Part shown: piece after piece, positions 1 to 8,889 of the stretch
How the letters are laid out: every line of letters begins with the position of its first letter
Position numbering within the stretch: position 1 is the first letter of the stretch
Assembly (NCBI GenBank): GCA_030653505.1
Contig: JAURZK010000091.1
Coordinates: 1-64,000 of the forward strand
DNA from: Rubrivivax sp.
Lineage (GTDB): Bacteria > Pseudomonadota > Gammaproteobacteria > Burkholderiales > Burkholderiaceae_C
DNA: 64,000 nt
Direction: 5' to 3'
Program-made: the position numbers and the translations under genes
Notes under the pieces: generated by a model
What the model saw: the letters and a program-made list of their open reading frames with translations, nothing else
Told to the model about the DNA's origin: nothing
The model's database searches: none

Positions 1-70
1 AGGCCGACGCAGACCACGGCCGGCCTGCCTGCGCTACGCCCTCGGCGGCTTGCTGGGATCATGCGGCCCG

Positions 71-1189
71 ATGACCCCCTGCTCCCCCTTGCGCGCCCTG
101 CTCGGCCTGTTGATGCTGTGCCTTGCCACGCTCGCCCGGCCTGCGCCTGCCGAGCCCGCGCCGCCGGCCCACCACCGCGACGGCCGCTTCCAGAACCAGT
201 ACCTCGAATTCGCGCCACCGGGGCTGCTGAGGCTGATGCGCTGGCGCTGGGACGCCGCACGCGCCGGCGTGCCACGCCCGCCGCAGGCGCCCACGCCCAG
301 GGTCGCGGCCGACCTGGCCTTCCTGCGCGCCAACGCGGGTGCCGGCGCGGCGATGGTGCCCACCGCGACCTGGATAGGCCATGCCACCGTGCTGGTGCAG
401 ATGGGCGGGCTGAACGTGCTGACCGACCCCATCTTCTCCGAGCGCGCTTCGCCCTTGTCCTGGACCGGCCCGCTGCGCGCGCAGCCGCCGGGCCTGGCAC
501 TGGCCGAGCTGCCCCGCATCGACGCCGTGCTCGTCTCGCACGATCACTACGACCACTGCGACCTGCCCAGCCTGAAGGCGCTGGCCGCGCAGCCCGGCGG
601 CCCGCCGCTCTTCCTGGTGCCGCTGGGGCTGAAGGCGCTGCTCGAGGACGCCGGCATCACCCACGTGGTCGAGCTGGACTGGTGGCAAGGCCGCTCGCTG
701 CAAGGGGTCGACATCGTGATGACGCCCGTGCAGCACTGGTCGGCGCGCGGCCTGGCCGACCGCCTGCGCTCGCTGTGGGGCGGCTGGGCGCTGTTCGCTG
801 CCGACTTCCATCTCTTCTTCGCCGGCGACACGGGTTATTCGCCCGACTTCGCCGACATCCACGCACGCTTCGCGCCGCGCCAGGGCGGCTTCGGCTTCGA
901 CCTCGCGCTGCTGCCGGTGGGCGCCTACGAACCCCGCTGGTTCATGAAGGACCAGCACGTGAACCCCGAGGAAGCCGTGCGCATCCACCTCGACCTCGCG
1001 GCCCGCCGCACGCTGGGCATCCACTGGGGCACCTTCGAGCTCACCGACGAGCCGCTGGACGAACCGCCGCGTGCGCTGGCGGCGGCGCGGCGGGCGCGGG
1101 GCCTGGCCGACGAGAGCTTCGTCGTCACGCCCATCGGCCAGACCCTGCGCCTGCCGCGGCGCGGGACCGGCCCGGTCGCGGGACAATGA
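71..1189 (+). CDS. MBL-fold metal-dependent hydrolase, exported
   Basis: Predicted 372-aa metallo-beta-lactamase-fold hydrolase of the NAPE-PLD/UlaG-like group. The first ~28 residues are a hydrophobic signal segment, so it probably acts in the periplasm or at the membrane. A TWIGHATVL strand precedes the zinc motif HDHYDH at residues 157-162; the later FFAGDTGYSPDF and LGIHWGTFELTDEP segments supply the remaining metal-ligand positions expected of the family. Family members cleave phosphodiesters or lactones; the substrate here cannot be told. I chose ATG 71; an in-frame TTG at 50 would add seven residues. It stands alone, 76 bp before dsbD. Confidence 0.85.
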   Translation: MTPCSPLRALLGLLMLCLATLARPAPAEPAPPAHHRDGRFQNQYLEFAPPGLLRLMRWRWDAARAGVPRPPQAPTPRVAADLAFLRANAGAGAAMVPTATWIGHATVLVQMGGLNVLTDPIFSERASPLSWTGPLRAQPPGLALAELPRIDAVLVSHDHYDHCDLPSLKALAAQPGGPPLFLVPLGLKALLEDAGITHVVELDWWQGRSLQGVDIVMTPVQHWSARGLADRLRSLWGGWALFAADFHLFFAGDTGYSPDFADIHARFAPRQGGFGFDLALLPVGAYEPRWFMKDQHVNPEEAVRIHLDLAARRTLGIHWGTFELTDEPLDEPPRALAAARRARGLADESFVVTPIGQTLRLPRRGTGPVAGQ

Positions 1190-1265
1190 GCGCCGCGCCG
1201 GAACCTGCCACGCCGATCGCGCTCGAACCGTCCCGGCCCCGTCGAACCTTCCAGAACACCCCTGC

Positions 1266-3386
1266 ATGAACGTCTTTCGCACCCTGATGATCGCCGCGCT
1301 GGTCGGGCTTCACGCCTGGGCGACGCTGCCCGCGCACGCGGCCGGCGCGGTGGTCACGACACCCCAGGTCAAGGCCGAACTCGTCGCCCATGCGCCCGAG
1401 GGCGTCGCGCCGGGCAAGCCGCTGTGGCTGGGGCTGAAGATCGAGCACCAGCCGCACTGGCACACCTACTGGAAGAACCCGGGCGATTCCGGTCTGCCCA
1501 CCACGATGGCATGGCAGCTGCCCGCCGGCGTGCAGGCCGGCGAGATCGAATGGCCCACGCCTTCGAAGCTGCCACTGGGCCCGCTGATGAACTACGGCTA
1601 CGACGGCACGCTGCTGCTGCCCGTACCCGTCACCGTGCCGGCCGACTTCAAGGGCGAGGCGCTCGACGTCAAGCTGCACGCCGAATGGCTGGTGTGCAAG
1701 GACGTCTGCATCCCCGAGAGCGGCGAGTTCACGCTGCGCCTGCCCGCGCAGGCCGCCACCGCCACGCATGCCGCGCTCTTCGCCGCGGCGCGCGCCGCGC
1801 TGCCGCAGCCGGCTGCCGGCAGCCAGGGCAGCGCGACGCTGGATGGGCAGACGCTGGTGTTGAAGGTCAGCGGCCTGCCCGCCGCCTGGCAGGGCCTGGC
1901 GCTGGACTTCTTCCCCGAGACCACGGGGGTCATCAACAACGCCGAGAAGCCCAAGACGGTCTGGGCCGACGGCAGCTGGACAGCCCGTGTGCCGCTCGAC
2001 CCCCAGCGCAGCGCTTCACCGGCCGCCATGCCGGCGGTGCTGGTGGCGCCCGGCCAGCCGGCGGGCCTGCTGGTGCAGGTGGCGGTAAACGGCCCCTGGC
2101 CCGCCGTCGCGCCGCTGCCGGCCATCGAGAGCCCGCCGACCCCGGTCGCGCCACCCCCACCAACCACCACGCTGGGCCTGGCGCTGCTGCTGGCGCTGGC
2201 GGGTGGCGCGCTGCTGAACCTGATGCCTTGTGTGTTCCCGGTGCTGTCGCTGAAGGTGATGGGCTTTGCGAAGCACGCCAACGACCGGCGCATCCTGCTC
2301 GCTGGCGGGCTGGCCTACACCGCCGGCGTGGTGTTGTCCTTCCTGGCGCTGGCCGGGCTGCTGCTGGCGCTGCGCGCCGGCGGTGAACAGCTGGGCTGGG
2401 GCTTCCAGCTGCAATCGCCGGTGGTGGTGGCGGTGCTCGCCGCGCTGTTCACGCTGATCGGGTTGAACCTGGCCGGCGTCTTCGAGTTCGGCTCGGTGTT
2501 GCCCAGTTCCTGGGCCGCGGCGCGGGCGCGCCACCCGATGGTCGACTCTGCCCTCACCGGCGTGCTGGCGGTGGCCGTGGCCTCGCCCTGCACCGCGCCC
2601 TTCATGGGCGCCTCGCTGGGCCTGGCGGTGACGCTACCGGCCGTCGAGGCCCTGGCCATCTTCGGCGCCCTCGGCCTGGGCATGGCGCTGCCCTACCTGG
2701 CGGTGAGCGCCTGGCCGCCGCTGGCACGTGCGCTGCCGCGGCCGGGGCCGTGGATGGCGCACTTCAAGTCGGTCATGGCCTTTCCGATGTTCGCCACCGT
2801 CATCTGGCTGGTGTGGGTTCTGGGCCAGCAGGCCGGCATCGACGGCGCGGGCGCGCTCTTGCTCCTGCTGCTGGCGCTGGCCTTCCTGGCCTGGGCGCTG
2901 GGCTCGCCGGGCATGGGCCGCGTGGCGCGCCGCGGCTTCGGCGCCGCGGCGCTGTTGCTGATGGTGGCCACGCTGTTCTGGGCCGGGCCGGCACTGCGCC
3001 AGGACACCGTGGCGGCCGCCGCACCCGCCGCCGGCGCGGCCTGGCAGCCCTGGTCGGCCGCGCTCGTGGCGCAGGCCCAGGCCGAGGGCAGGCCGGTTTT
3101 CGTCGACTTCACCGCCGCCTGGTGCGTGACCTGCCAGTTCAACAAGCGCACCACGCTGGCGCGCGCCGAGGTGATGGACGACTTCGCGCAGCGCCGCGTG
3201 TTGCTGCTGCGTGCCGACTGGACCCGTCGAGACGCCGCCATCAGCGCCGAACTGGCGCGCCTGGGTCGCAGCGGCGTGCCCGTCTATGCGCTTTATGCCC
3301 CCGGCGCAGCAGGGCCTCGGCTTCTGAGCGAAATTCTCTCGGTCGACGAAGTGCGCACCGCACTGGCCACCCTGCCGCAACCCTGA
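1266..3386 (+). CDS. dsbD: Protein-disulfide reductase, DsbD/ScsB family
   Basis: Inner-membrane thiol-disulfide reductase (706 aa) that carries electrons from cytoplasmic thioredoxin to periplasmic partners. Order: signal peptide (1-27), periplasmic DsbD-alpha-like domain (~30-280), Pro-rich linker, a transmembrane DsbD core of about eight helices with the redox cysteines in MPCVFPV and ASPCTAPF, and a C-terminal thioredoxin domain with WCVTC (Cys620, Cys623). Sixty-five upstream codons remain open but run through the end of the preceding gene, so ATG 1266 with its signal peptide is the real start. The redoxin 16 bp downstream is probably co-transcribed and may be its client. Confidence 0.92.
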   Translation: MNVFRTLMIAALVGLHAWATLPAHAAGAVVTTPQVKAELVAHAPEGVAPGKPLWLGLKIEHQPHWHTYWKNPGDSGLPTTMAWQLPAGVQAGEIEWPTPSKLPLGPLMNYGYDGTLLLPVPVTVPADFKGEALDVKLHAEWLVCKDVCIPESGEFTLRLPAQAATATHAALFAAARAALPQPAAGSQGSATLDGQTLVLKVSGLPAAWQGLALDFFPETTGVINNAEKPKTVWADGSWTARVPLDPQRSASPAAMPAVLVAPGQPAGLLVQVAVNGPWPAVAPLPAIESPPTPVAPPPPTTTLGLALLLALAGGALLNLMPCVFPVLSLKVMGFAKHANDRRILLAGGLAYTAGVVLSFLALAGLLLALRAGGEQLGWGFQLQSPVVVAVLAALFTLIGLNLAGVFEFGSVLPSSWAAARARHPMVDSALTGVLAVAVASPCTAPFMGASLGLAVTLPAVEALAIFGALGLGMALPYLAVSAWPPLARALPRPGPWMAHFKSVMAFPMFATVIWLVWVLGQQAGIDGAGALLLLLLALAFLAWALGSPGMGRVARRGFGAAALLLMVATLFWAGPALRQDTVAAAAPAAGAAWQPWSAALVAQAQAEGRPVFVDFTAAWCVTCQFNKRTTLARAEVMDDFAQRRVLLLRADWTRRDAAISAELARLGRSGVPVYALYAPGAAGPRLLSEILSVDEVRTALATLPQP

Positions 3387-3402
3387 ACCGAGGAGCCGAC
3401 CG

Positions 3403-4020
3403 ATGAAGTCCGTTCTTATCGCCACCGCCTTGGCTGCCACGCTGACCTGCGCCGCCTCCGCCGCCTTCGCCTCTGCCACCGTGGGCCAGCCTGCGCCGGC
3501 CTTCACCGCCACCGACACCAGCGGCAAGACCGTCTCGCTGGCCGACTTCAAGGGCAAACACGTGGTGCTGGAATGGGTCAACCCCGGCTGTCCCTTCGTG
3601 GTGAAGCATTACAGCAGCGCCAACATGCAGGGCACGCAGAAGGACGCCACGGCCAAGGGCGTGGTCTGGCTCGCCGTCAGTTCCACCGCGCCCGACGCGT
3701 CGGACTACAGGAAACCGGCCGACCTGGCGAAGTGGATGCAGGGCCAGAACGCCGCGGCCACCGCCACGCTGATGGACGACGACGGCAAGGTCGGCAAGGC
3801 CTACGGCGCGCGCACCACGCCGCACATGTACATCGTCGACCCGGCGGGCAAGCTGGTCTACGCCGGCGGCATCGACAACAAGCCGAGTTCCAACGTCGCC
3901 GACATCCCGACGTCGACCAACTACGTCAAGGCCGCGCTGGCCGAGACGCTGGCCGGCAAGGCGGTCAGCCAGGCCTCGACACGGCCCTACGGTTGCTCGG
4001 TCAAGTACTCCAGCATGTGA
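3403..4020 (+). CDS. Periplasmic thioredoxin-fold redoxin (AhpC/TSA-like)
   Basis: Exported thioredoxin-fold protein of 205 aa. Residues 1-24 are a clear signal peptide, followed by a redoxin domain. The active-site segment is NPGCPFVVKHY: the first cysteine of a CxxC site is present but the resolving one is replaced, as in peroxiredoxin-like single-Cys members. A conserved TTPHMYI cis-Pro loop follows, and a C-terminal cysteine (YGCSVKY) could act as resolver. Its place directly after dsbD suggests that DsbD reduces it. RBS GAGGAG lies 8-9 bases before ATG. Substrate unknown; peroxide reduction is the family guess. Confidence 0.85.
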   Translation: MKSVLIATALAATLTCAASAAFASATVGQPAPAFTATDTSGKTVSLADFKGKHVVLEWVNPGCPFVVKHYSSANMQGTQKDATAKGVVWLAVSSTAPDASDYRKPADLAKWMQGQNAAATATLMDDDGKVGKAYGARTTPHMYIVDPAGKLVYAGGIDNKPSSNVADIPTSTNYVKAALAETLAGKAVSQASTRPYGCSVKYSSM

Positions 4021-4024
4021 TAAC

Positions 4025-4049
4025 GCTGCCGGGCCGTGTGCCCGGCAGC
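4025..4049. terminator. Hairpin between convergent genes
   Basis: A perfect 10-bp stem (GCTGCCGGGC) with a 5-base loop sits between the stop of the redoxin gene (+) and the stop of glpD (-). There is no T tract on either side, so it may be a bidirectional pause or mRNA-end stabiliser rather than a strong intrinsic terminator. Confidence 0.6.
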
Positions 4050-4056
4050 CACCACT

Positions 4057-5643
4057 TCACGGTAGCGTGCCGTACTGCGCCGCCAGCGCCTTGAAGCTGT
4101 CCACCTCCACCGGCCGGCCGAGTTCGTCGGCCAGGATCGCCGCCACCGCGTCGGCCTGGCGCCCGGCCTCGGCAGCGTCGAGGAAGAGCAACCGGCTGCG
4201 CCGTGCCAGCATGTCACCCACGGTGCGTGCCAGTTCGCAGCGCGCCGCGAAGCGCACCATGGCTTCGCTCAGGGCGCCCTGCCCGGTCTCGGGGTCGCGC
4301 CACAGCCAGTTCGTGGCGCCCGGCAGCGTGCGCAGCAGCGCCGCTTCGCTGCCGTAGAGGTGTTCGCCCGGCGGGTCGGACATCGGCCGCCCCGGCGCCG
4401 CACCCATCAGCGGCAGGCGTGTCGTCACGCCGCCTGGGCGGCGCGGCAGCAAGCCACGCGCCATCGCACGCGCCAGCACGTCCTCGGCCATCGAGCGGTA
4501 GGTCGTCCACTTGCCGCCGGTGACCGTGACCAGGCCCGAACGGTCGATGAGCACGGTGTGCTCGCGCGAGATCGCCTTGGTGTTGCCGGCGTCGTCGCCC
4601 GCGGGCTTGACCAGCGGCCGCAGGCCGACCCAGATCGAACGCACATCGCTGCGCTGCGGCGCCTTAGCGAGGTAACGCGCCGATTCGCCGAGGATGAACT
4701 TCACCTCTTCGGCGAATGGCGCCGGCTCCCGCGCCAGGTCGTGGCGCGGTGTGTCGGTGGTGCCCAGGATGGTCTTGCCCAGCCAGGGCACGGCGAAGAG
4801 CACACGGCCGTCGGCGGTCTTGGGCACCAGCAGCGCGTGGTCGCCGGGCATGAAGCTGCGGTCGACGACGAGGTGCACACCCTGGCTGGGCGCCAGCATC
4901 GGCGCGCGGCCGGGCTGCTCGGGTTCGCGGTCCATGTCGCGCACGGCGTCGACCCAGACGCCGGCGGCGTTGATCACGCAATGCGCGCGCACCGTGGTGG
5001 TGAGCCCGGTCTCGTCGTCGCGCACGTGCAGCCCGCGCACCTGGCCACGTTCACGCACCAGCCCGGTGGCGGCGCAGTGGTTGAGCACCAGCGCACCACG
5101 TTCCAGCGCCGTGCGCGCCATCAGCAGCACCAGGCGGGCGTCGTCGAACTGGCCGTCCCAGTAGCGCACGCCGCCCCACAGGCCGTGCGGGTTCACGCCC
5201 GGCAGCAGTTCGCGGGTGCGCGCACTGCTCAGCCATTCGGTGGCGCCCAGGCCCTGGCTGCCGGCCAGGGCGTCGTACATCTTCAGGCCGATGCCGTAGA
5301 AGCCGCGTTCCCACCAGTGGTAGCCGGGCATCACGAAAGGCAGGCGTTGTGCGACGTGCGGTGCGTTGGCCAGGATGGCCGTGCGCTCGTGCAGCGCCTC
5401 GCGCACGAGGCCGATGTCGCCCTGCGCCAGGTAGCGCACGCCGCCATGCGCCAGCTTGGTGGCGCGCGACGAGGTGCCTTCGGAGAAGTCGTGCGACTCC
5501 ACCAGCAGCACGCTGAAGCCGCGCACCGCGGCGTCGAGCGCCACGCCCATGCCGACGCAGCCGCCGCCGATGACGGCCAGGTCCCATTCGCGGTCTTCCT
5601 GCAGACGTTCCAGCAGTGCGGCGCGGGGGTGGGCGGTGCTCAT
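4057..5643 (-). CDS. glpD: Aerobic glycerol-3-phosphate dehydrogenase
   Basis: FAD-dependent membrane-associated enzyme (528 aa) oxidising sn-glycerol 3-phosphate to dihydroxyacetone phosphate and passing electrons to quinone. An N-terminal Rossmann FAD site (DLAVIGGGCVGMGVALDAA, ~res 19-38) is followed by the family motif SRATKLAHGGVRYL and, further on, VTGGKWTTYRSMAED, all hallmarks of GlpD. Length matches the family. Twenty-two open codons upstream overlap the preceding lactonase gene; ATG 5643 is preferred because homology begins there. It ends a minus-strand run epimerase-lactonase-glpD; no glpF, glpK or glpR is visible. Confidence 0.95.
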   Translation of the reverse strand: MSTAHPRAALLERLQEDREWDLAVIGGGCVGMGVALDAAVRGFSVLLVESHDFSEGTSSRATKLAHGGVRYLAQGDIGLVREALHERTAILANAPHVAQRLPFVMPGYHWWERGFYGIGLKMYDALAGSQGLGATEWLSSARTRELLPGVNPHGLWGGVRYWDGQFDDARLVLLMARTALERGALVLNHCAATGLVRERGQVRGLHVRDDETGLTTTVRAHCVINAAGVWVDAVRDMDREPEQPGRAPMLAPSQGVHLVVDRSFMPGDHALLVPKTADGRVLFAVPWLGKTILGTTDTPRHDLAREPAPFAEEVKFILGESARYLAKAPQRSDVRSIWVGLRPLVKPAGDDAGNTKAISREHTVLIDRSGLVTVTGGKWTTYRSMAEDVLARAMARGLLPRRPGGVTTRLPLMGAAPGRPMSDPPGEHLYGSEAALLRTLPGATNWLWRDPETGQGALSEAMVRFAARCELARTVGDMLARRSRLLFLDAAEAGRQADAVAAILADELGRPVEVDSFKALAAQYGTLP

Positions 5644-5665
5644 GGCAGGCTTTCGGGTAAGGGGT

Positions 5666-6565
5666 TCAGGCCCGCGCGAAGTGCACCGGCAGACCGGGCA
5701 CGTCGACACGCAGGCTCAGCAGGGCGCCGGCCAGTGGCTGCGCGGCCAGTTCGTCGGCGGGTCGGTTGTGCCGCGCCGTGGTCACGTACAAGGTGCGCAG
5801 GTCGGGCCCGCCGAAACACGGCATCGTCGGGCAGCGCACCGGCAAGGGCAGTTCCTGCAGCAGGCGGCCGTCGGGTGCAAAGCGCAGCAGGCGCTGGCCT
5901 TCGTACATCGCGCACCAGTAAGCGCCTTCGGCGTCGACGGCGGCGCCGTCGGGGCGGCCGCCGTAGGTGCTCAGGTCCTGGTCGGGCTGCTTGAGCGGAA
6001 AGTCGGCGAAAACACGCTGGCGCGACAGGCTGCCGTCGCTGCCGTCGAAGTCGAGCGCGTAGACGCGGTGCGTGGTGGTGTCGCTGCGGTACATCGTGCG
6101 GCCGTCGGGGCTGAAGGCCAGGCCGTTGCTGACCGTGATGTCGCCGACCAACCGGTCGAGCCGGCCGCCGGCCCAGCGGTAGAGCGCGGCGTTGGGCGGT
6201 GTGCGCGGTTCGTAGATCGTGCCCACCCAGAAGCGGCCCTGCGGGTCGGCCTTGCCATCGTTGAAACGCTCGCGCGCAGGGTCGTACGGCGGCCTGGCCA
6301 GGCGTCGCCGTTCACCGCTCGCCGGGTGGAAGCGGAACAGGCCGTCGCGGCAGGCCAGCAGCAGGTCGCCGCCGGGCAGCGGGGCGCAGCTGCCGGGTTC
6401 GCTGTCCAGCGCCCACGCCGTGTGCACGGCGGTGGCCGGCACCCAGCGGTGCAGGGCCCGGCCCGGGATGTCGCACCAGTACAGCGCCGCTTCGTCCGGG
6501 TGCCAGAAGGGCGACTCGCCCAGCAGGGCAAGCGGCACCGGCAGCGCCGACCAGACCACGCTCAT
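5666..6565 (-). CDS. SMP-30/gluconolactonase/LRE family lactonase
   Basis: Six-bladed beta-propeller of 299 aa related to regucalcin, gluconolactonase and L-arabinolactonase. It probably hydrolyses a sugar 1,4- or 1,5-lactone using a divalent metal. The start shows the GESPFWHPDEAALYWCDI signature, with the later blade motifs SNGLAFSPDGRTMY and DLSTYGGRPDGAAVDAEG containing the usual Asn and Asp metal ligands. It overlaps the upstream epimerase gene by 4 bp (ATGA), so the two are translationally coupled and should act on the same sugar. No sugar dehydrogenase or importer is adjacent, so the substrate cannot be named. Confidence 0.88.
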   Translation of the reverse strand: MSVVWSALPVPLALLGESPFWHPDEAALYWCDIPGRALHRWVPATAVHTAWALDSEPGSCAPLPGGDLLLACRDGLFRFHPASGERRRLARPPYDPARERFNDGKADPQGRFWVGTIYEPRTPPNAALYRWAGGRLDRLVGDITVSNGLAFSPDGRTMYRSDTTTHRVYALDFDGSDGSLSRQRVFADFPLKQPDQDLSTYGGRPDGAAVDAEGAYWCAMYEGQRLLRFAPDGRLLQELPLPVRCPTMPCFGGPDLRTLYVTTARHNRPADELAAQPLAGALLSLRVDVPGLPVHFARA

Positions 6566-7449
6566 GCGTGCGCGATCTCCAGTTTCATCCAGGCGTCGAA
6601 GGTGGCGTTGGGCTCGACGGCGCGCAGGCCGTGCGCGGCCGGGTCGGACATGTGGATGGCGTTGCTGACGTGGCTGACCGGCTCGACGCAGTAGTAGGGC
6701 TTGGTGTCGGGCGTGAAGACCACCAGGTAGGGCAGCGACGAACTCAGACGCAGCGAGAGCTTCTCGTCGCGGATGCGTGCCGGCCCGCGCCAGCCTTCGA
6801 AGCAGTTGTCGAAGGCCAGGTGGGCGACGTCGGCGTCGATGCCGGGCTGCGGCACGCGGCGTGTGGGCAGGCCGCTGGCGTCGCTGTCCCAGCGGTCGGA
6901 CAGCTCGATGTGCAGCCGGCTACGGGGGCGCTTGGGGAAATACGGGTGCCAGCCCATGCCCGCCGGCTGCGGATGCGGCGCCCGGTTGGTGAAGGCGGCG
7001 TGCACCTCCAGCGCTTCGCCCGTGAGCACGAAGCGCTGGCGCAGTTCGAAGGCGAAGGGCCAGTGCGCGTCGGGCGCGTGCACGTAGGCCAGTTCGGCCT
7101 CGGTGGCGCCGGACTTGACCACGTCCCACGGCCGCTGCCAGGCCACGCCGTGCACCGAGTGCGGGTTGTCGTCGAAGTTGGCTTCGGTCGTGAAGTCCTG
7201 GCCCTGCCAGCGGAAACGACGGTAGCCCAGGCGGTTGGAATAGGGCGCCAGAGGGAAGCAGGCCGACAGGCGCGAGGTGGCCAGGTCGGCCGCTTCGGTG
7301 CTGCGCAGCACGGGCACGTCGCCCAGCCAGAGGCCGGCGATGCAGCCGCCGAGGTCGGGGCGCAGGGCCAGGCGCAGTTCGCCGGCACGCAATTCGAGGG
7401 GGGTGGTGATGATCGTCTCCGTCGGCGCTGTTCGGCCAGGCCCGATCAT
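6562..7449 (-). CDS. Aldose 1-epimerase family protein
   Basis: Mutarotase-fold enzyme (295 aa) interconverting alpha and beta anomers of an aldose. The N-terminal beta-sandwich shows LRPDLGGCIAGLWLGDVPVL and FPLAPYSNRLGYRRF, with the substrate-binding Asn-Arg pair NR; the catalytic His is expected in NPHSVHGVAWQRPW. WHPYF and the late EPVSHVSNA segment are also typical of the family. The 4-bp overlap with the lactonase gene indicates one operon. The first in-frame ATG is 7449; an internal start near LELRAGELRL cannot be excluded. Specificity (galactose, arabinose, glucose) is unresolved. Confidence 0.88.
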   Translation of the reverse strand: MIGPGRTAPTETIITTPLELRAGELRLALRPDLGGCIAGLWLGDVPVLRSTEAADLATSRLSACFPLAPYSNRLGYRRFRWQGQDFTTEANFDDNPHSVHGVAWQRPWDVVKSGATEAELAYVHAPDAHWPFAFELRQRFVLTGEALEVHAAFTNRAPHPQPAGMGWHPYFPKRPRSRLHIELSDRWDSDASGLPTRRVPQPGIDADVAHLAFDNCFEGWRGPARIRDEKLSLRLSSSLPYLVVFTPDTKPYYCVEPVSHVSNAIHMSDPAAHGLRAVEPNATFDAWMKLEIAHA

Positions 7450-7504
7450 GCCGCATGACCGCCCACGGACTGCCCGGGCCCCTGACGGGGCAGCAGCAGG
7501 CCAG

Positions 7505-8017
7505 TCACCAGCGTGTGCCCGGCACGTCGAGTTCGGCCTTCAGGTAATGGGCACCCGGGATGGGGTTGAAGTAGTAGGGCGGGACCTCGACGAAGCCCAG
7601 TGAGGAATAGAGTCCGCGCGCCGCTTCCATGTCGTCCAGCGTGTCGAGCAGCAGTGTGCTGTAGCCGGCCTGCGAGGCCAGGTCCATCAGTTCCTGCGCC
7701 ATCAGCCGGCCGAGGCCGAAACCGCGGAAGGCGCGCCGCACGTACAGGCGCTTCATCTCGCAGGCGTTGGGATAGTCGGCGCCGGGCAGCGGGCGCAGCG
7801 CCACGCAGCCTGCCGGCTGGCCGTCGACCAGCGCCACCAGCAGCGCGCCCCCCGGCGGGGCGTACTCGCCGGGCAGTTCGGCGAGTTCGGCTTCGAAGCC
7901 CTGGAAACAGAGGTCGACGTTCAACGCCTCGGCGTACTCGCGGAACAGGGCGCGCGCCGCGTCGATCAGGGCCGGACCCTCGGCCAGGTGCAGTTCTACC
8001 TGTGGGCCGTCGGACAT
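7505..8017 (-). CDS. GNAT family N-acetyltransferase
   Basis: Single-domain GCN5-related acetyltransferase of 170 aa, cytoplasmic. The acetyl-CoA loop is RRAFRGFGLGRLMAQELM (the R/QxxGxG/A motif) and the C-terminal LYSSLGFVEVPPYYFNP is the classic beta5-alpha4 GF motif; this version resembles small MarR-fused or stand-alone GNATs acting on amino-acid-like substrates. The open frame extends 42 codons upstream, but that part overlaps the cytochrome b561 gene, so ATG 8017, four bases after the upstream stop, is used. Acceptor unknown. Confidence 0.85.
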   Translation of the reverse strand: MSDGPQVELHLAEGPALIDAARALFREYAEALNVDLCFQGFEAELAELPGEYAPPGGALLVALVDGQPAGCVALRPLPGADYPNACEMKRLYVRRAFRGFGLGRLMAQELMDLASQAGYSTLLLDTLDDMEAARGLYSSLGFVEVPPYYFNPIPGAHYLKAELDVPGTRW

Positions 8018-8021
8018 GGCA

Positions 8022-8702
8022 TCAGCCCTGCCGCGCCACCCAGGTGGCCAGCCCGGCACACAGCGCCGCCAGCAGCAGCGCCAGCGCGCGCTGCGGCAGG
8101 CCGTCGGCGCTGGGCGGCGTGCTTGGGGGCAGCGACTTGTCACCCAGCAGCATGGGCCGCACGAGGTTGATGTTCCACTTCAGCAGGTAGAAGGCGATGG
8201 CCGCCAGGTGCAGCGCCACCAGGCCCAGCACCAGCCACTGGCCCCAGCTCTTGTGCCACGAAGTGGCGCTCATTACTGTATCGCTGCTGACATAGCGGTT
8301 CAGCGGGCCCTGGTTGGCGATCTCGTCGTCGGCGACCAGCCCGGTGCCCAGCTGCACGAGCAGCACGGCCAGCAGCGCAAACACCGACAGTGCCCCGGTG
8401 GGGCTGTGGCCGACCTCCAGTTGCTCCTGGGGCGCGGCGCGGCCGCGCAGGTAGCGCAGCAGCGTGGCCGGGGCGTAGACGAAGCTCGTGAAGCGCGACC
8501 AGCGCCCGCCGACCAGCCCCCACAGGATGCGGAAGGCCAGCAGCGTGAGCACCAGGTAACCAAAGCGGAAATGCCAGACCATCGCGTTCCCGCCGATCTT
8601 GGCGCTGACCACCGAACCCGCGACGGCCAGCGCCAGCGTCCAGTGGAAGAGCCGCGTGGGCAGGTCCCAGACACGGACGGGGACATCGGGGCTTTCGGTC
8701 AT
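8022..8702 (-). CDS. Cytochrome b561 family membrane protein
   Basis: Di-heme b-type cytochrome of 226 aa with a short cytoplasmic N-terminus (VRVWDLPTRLFHWTLALAV) that carries the first heme His in TRLFHW, a membrane bundle, further histidines in MVWHFRFGY and ALHLAAIAFY, and an extra C-terminal hydrophobic helix. It matches the Ni/Fe-hydrogenase cytochrome b / b561 superfamily that transfers electrons across the inner membrane to a periplasmic c-type cytochrome. It is divergent from the cytochrome c' gene at 8890, a common partnership in betaproteobacteria. ATG 8702 is chosen because upstream codons are low-complexity antisense to the neighbour. Confidence 0.9.
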   Translation of the reverse strand: MTESPDVPVRVWDLPTRLFHWTLALAVAGSVVSAKIGGNAMVWHFRFGYLVLTLLAFRILWGLVGGRWSRFTSFVYAPATLLRYLRGRAAPQEQLEVGHSPTGALSVFALLAVLLVQLGTGLVADDEIANQGPLNRYVSSDTVMSATSWHKSWGQWLVLGLVALHLAAIAFYLLKWNINLVRPMLLGDKSLPPSTPPSADGLPQRALALLLAALCAGLATWVARQG

Positions 8703-8889
8703 GGGCGTTCGACTGGGCACGGCGACCACAACCATACCGCGCCTGGCAGCGCCGTGGCTGGAGGCGTCCCGACCGCGGCAACGGAATTGGGCGGACGCCG
8801 ACGCACATGCGCTGCCCTCCGTACACTGCGCGGCGGCCGGGTTGCCACGTCCGGCACGCCGTCCCCCCAACCCGTCAGGAGTCCCGCCC

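Noticed and set aside
4360-5994. Open frame of 544 codons opposite glpD
   Set aside because: Antisense to a clear glpD; composition typical of shadow frames.
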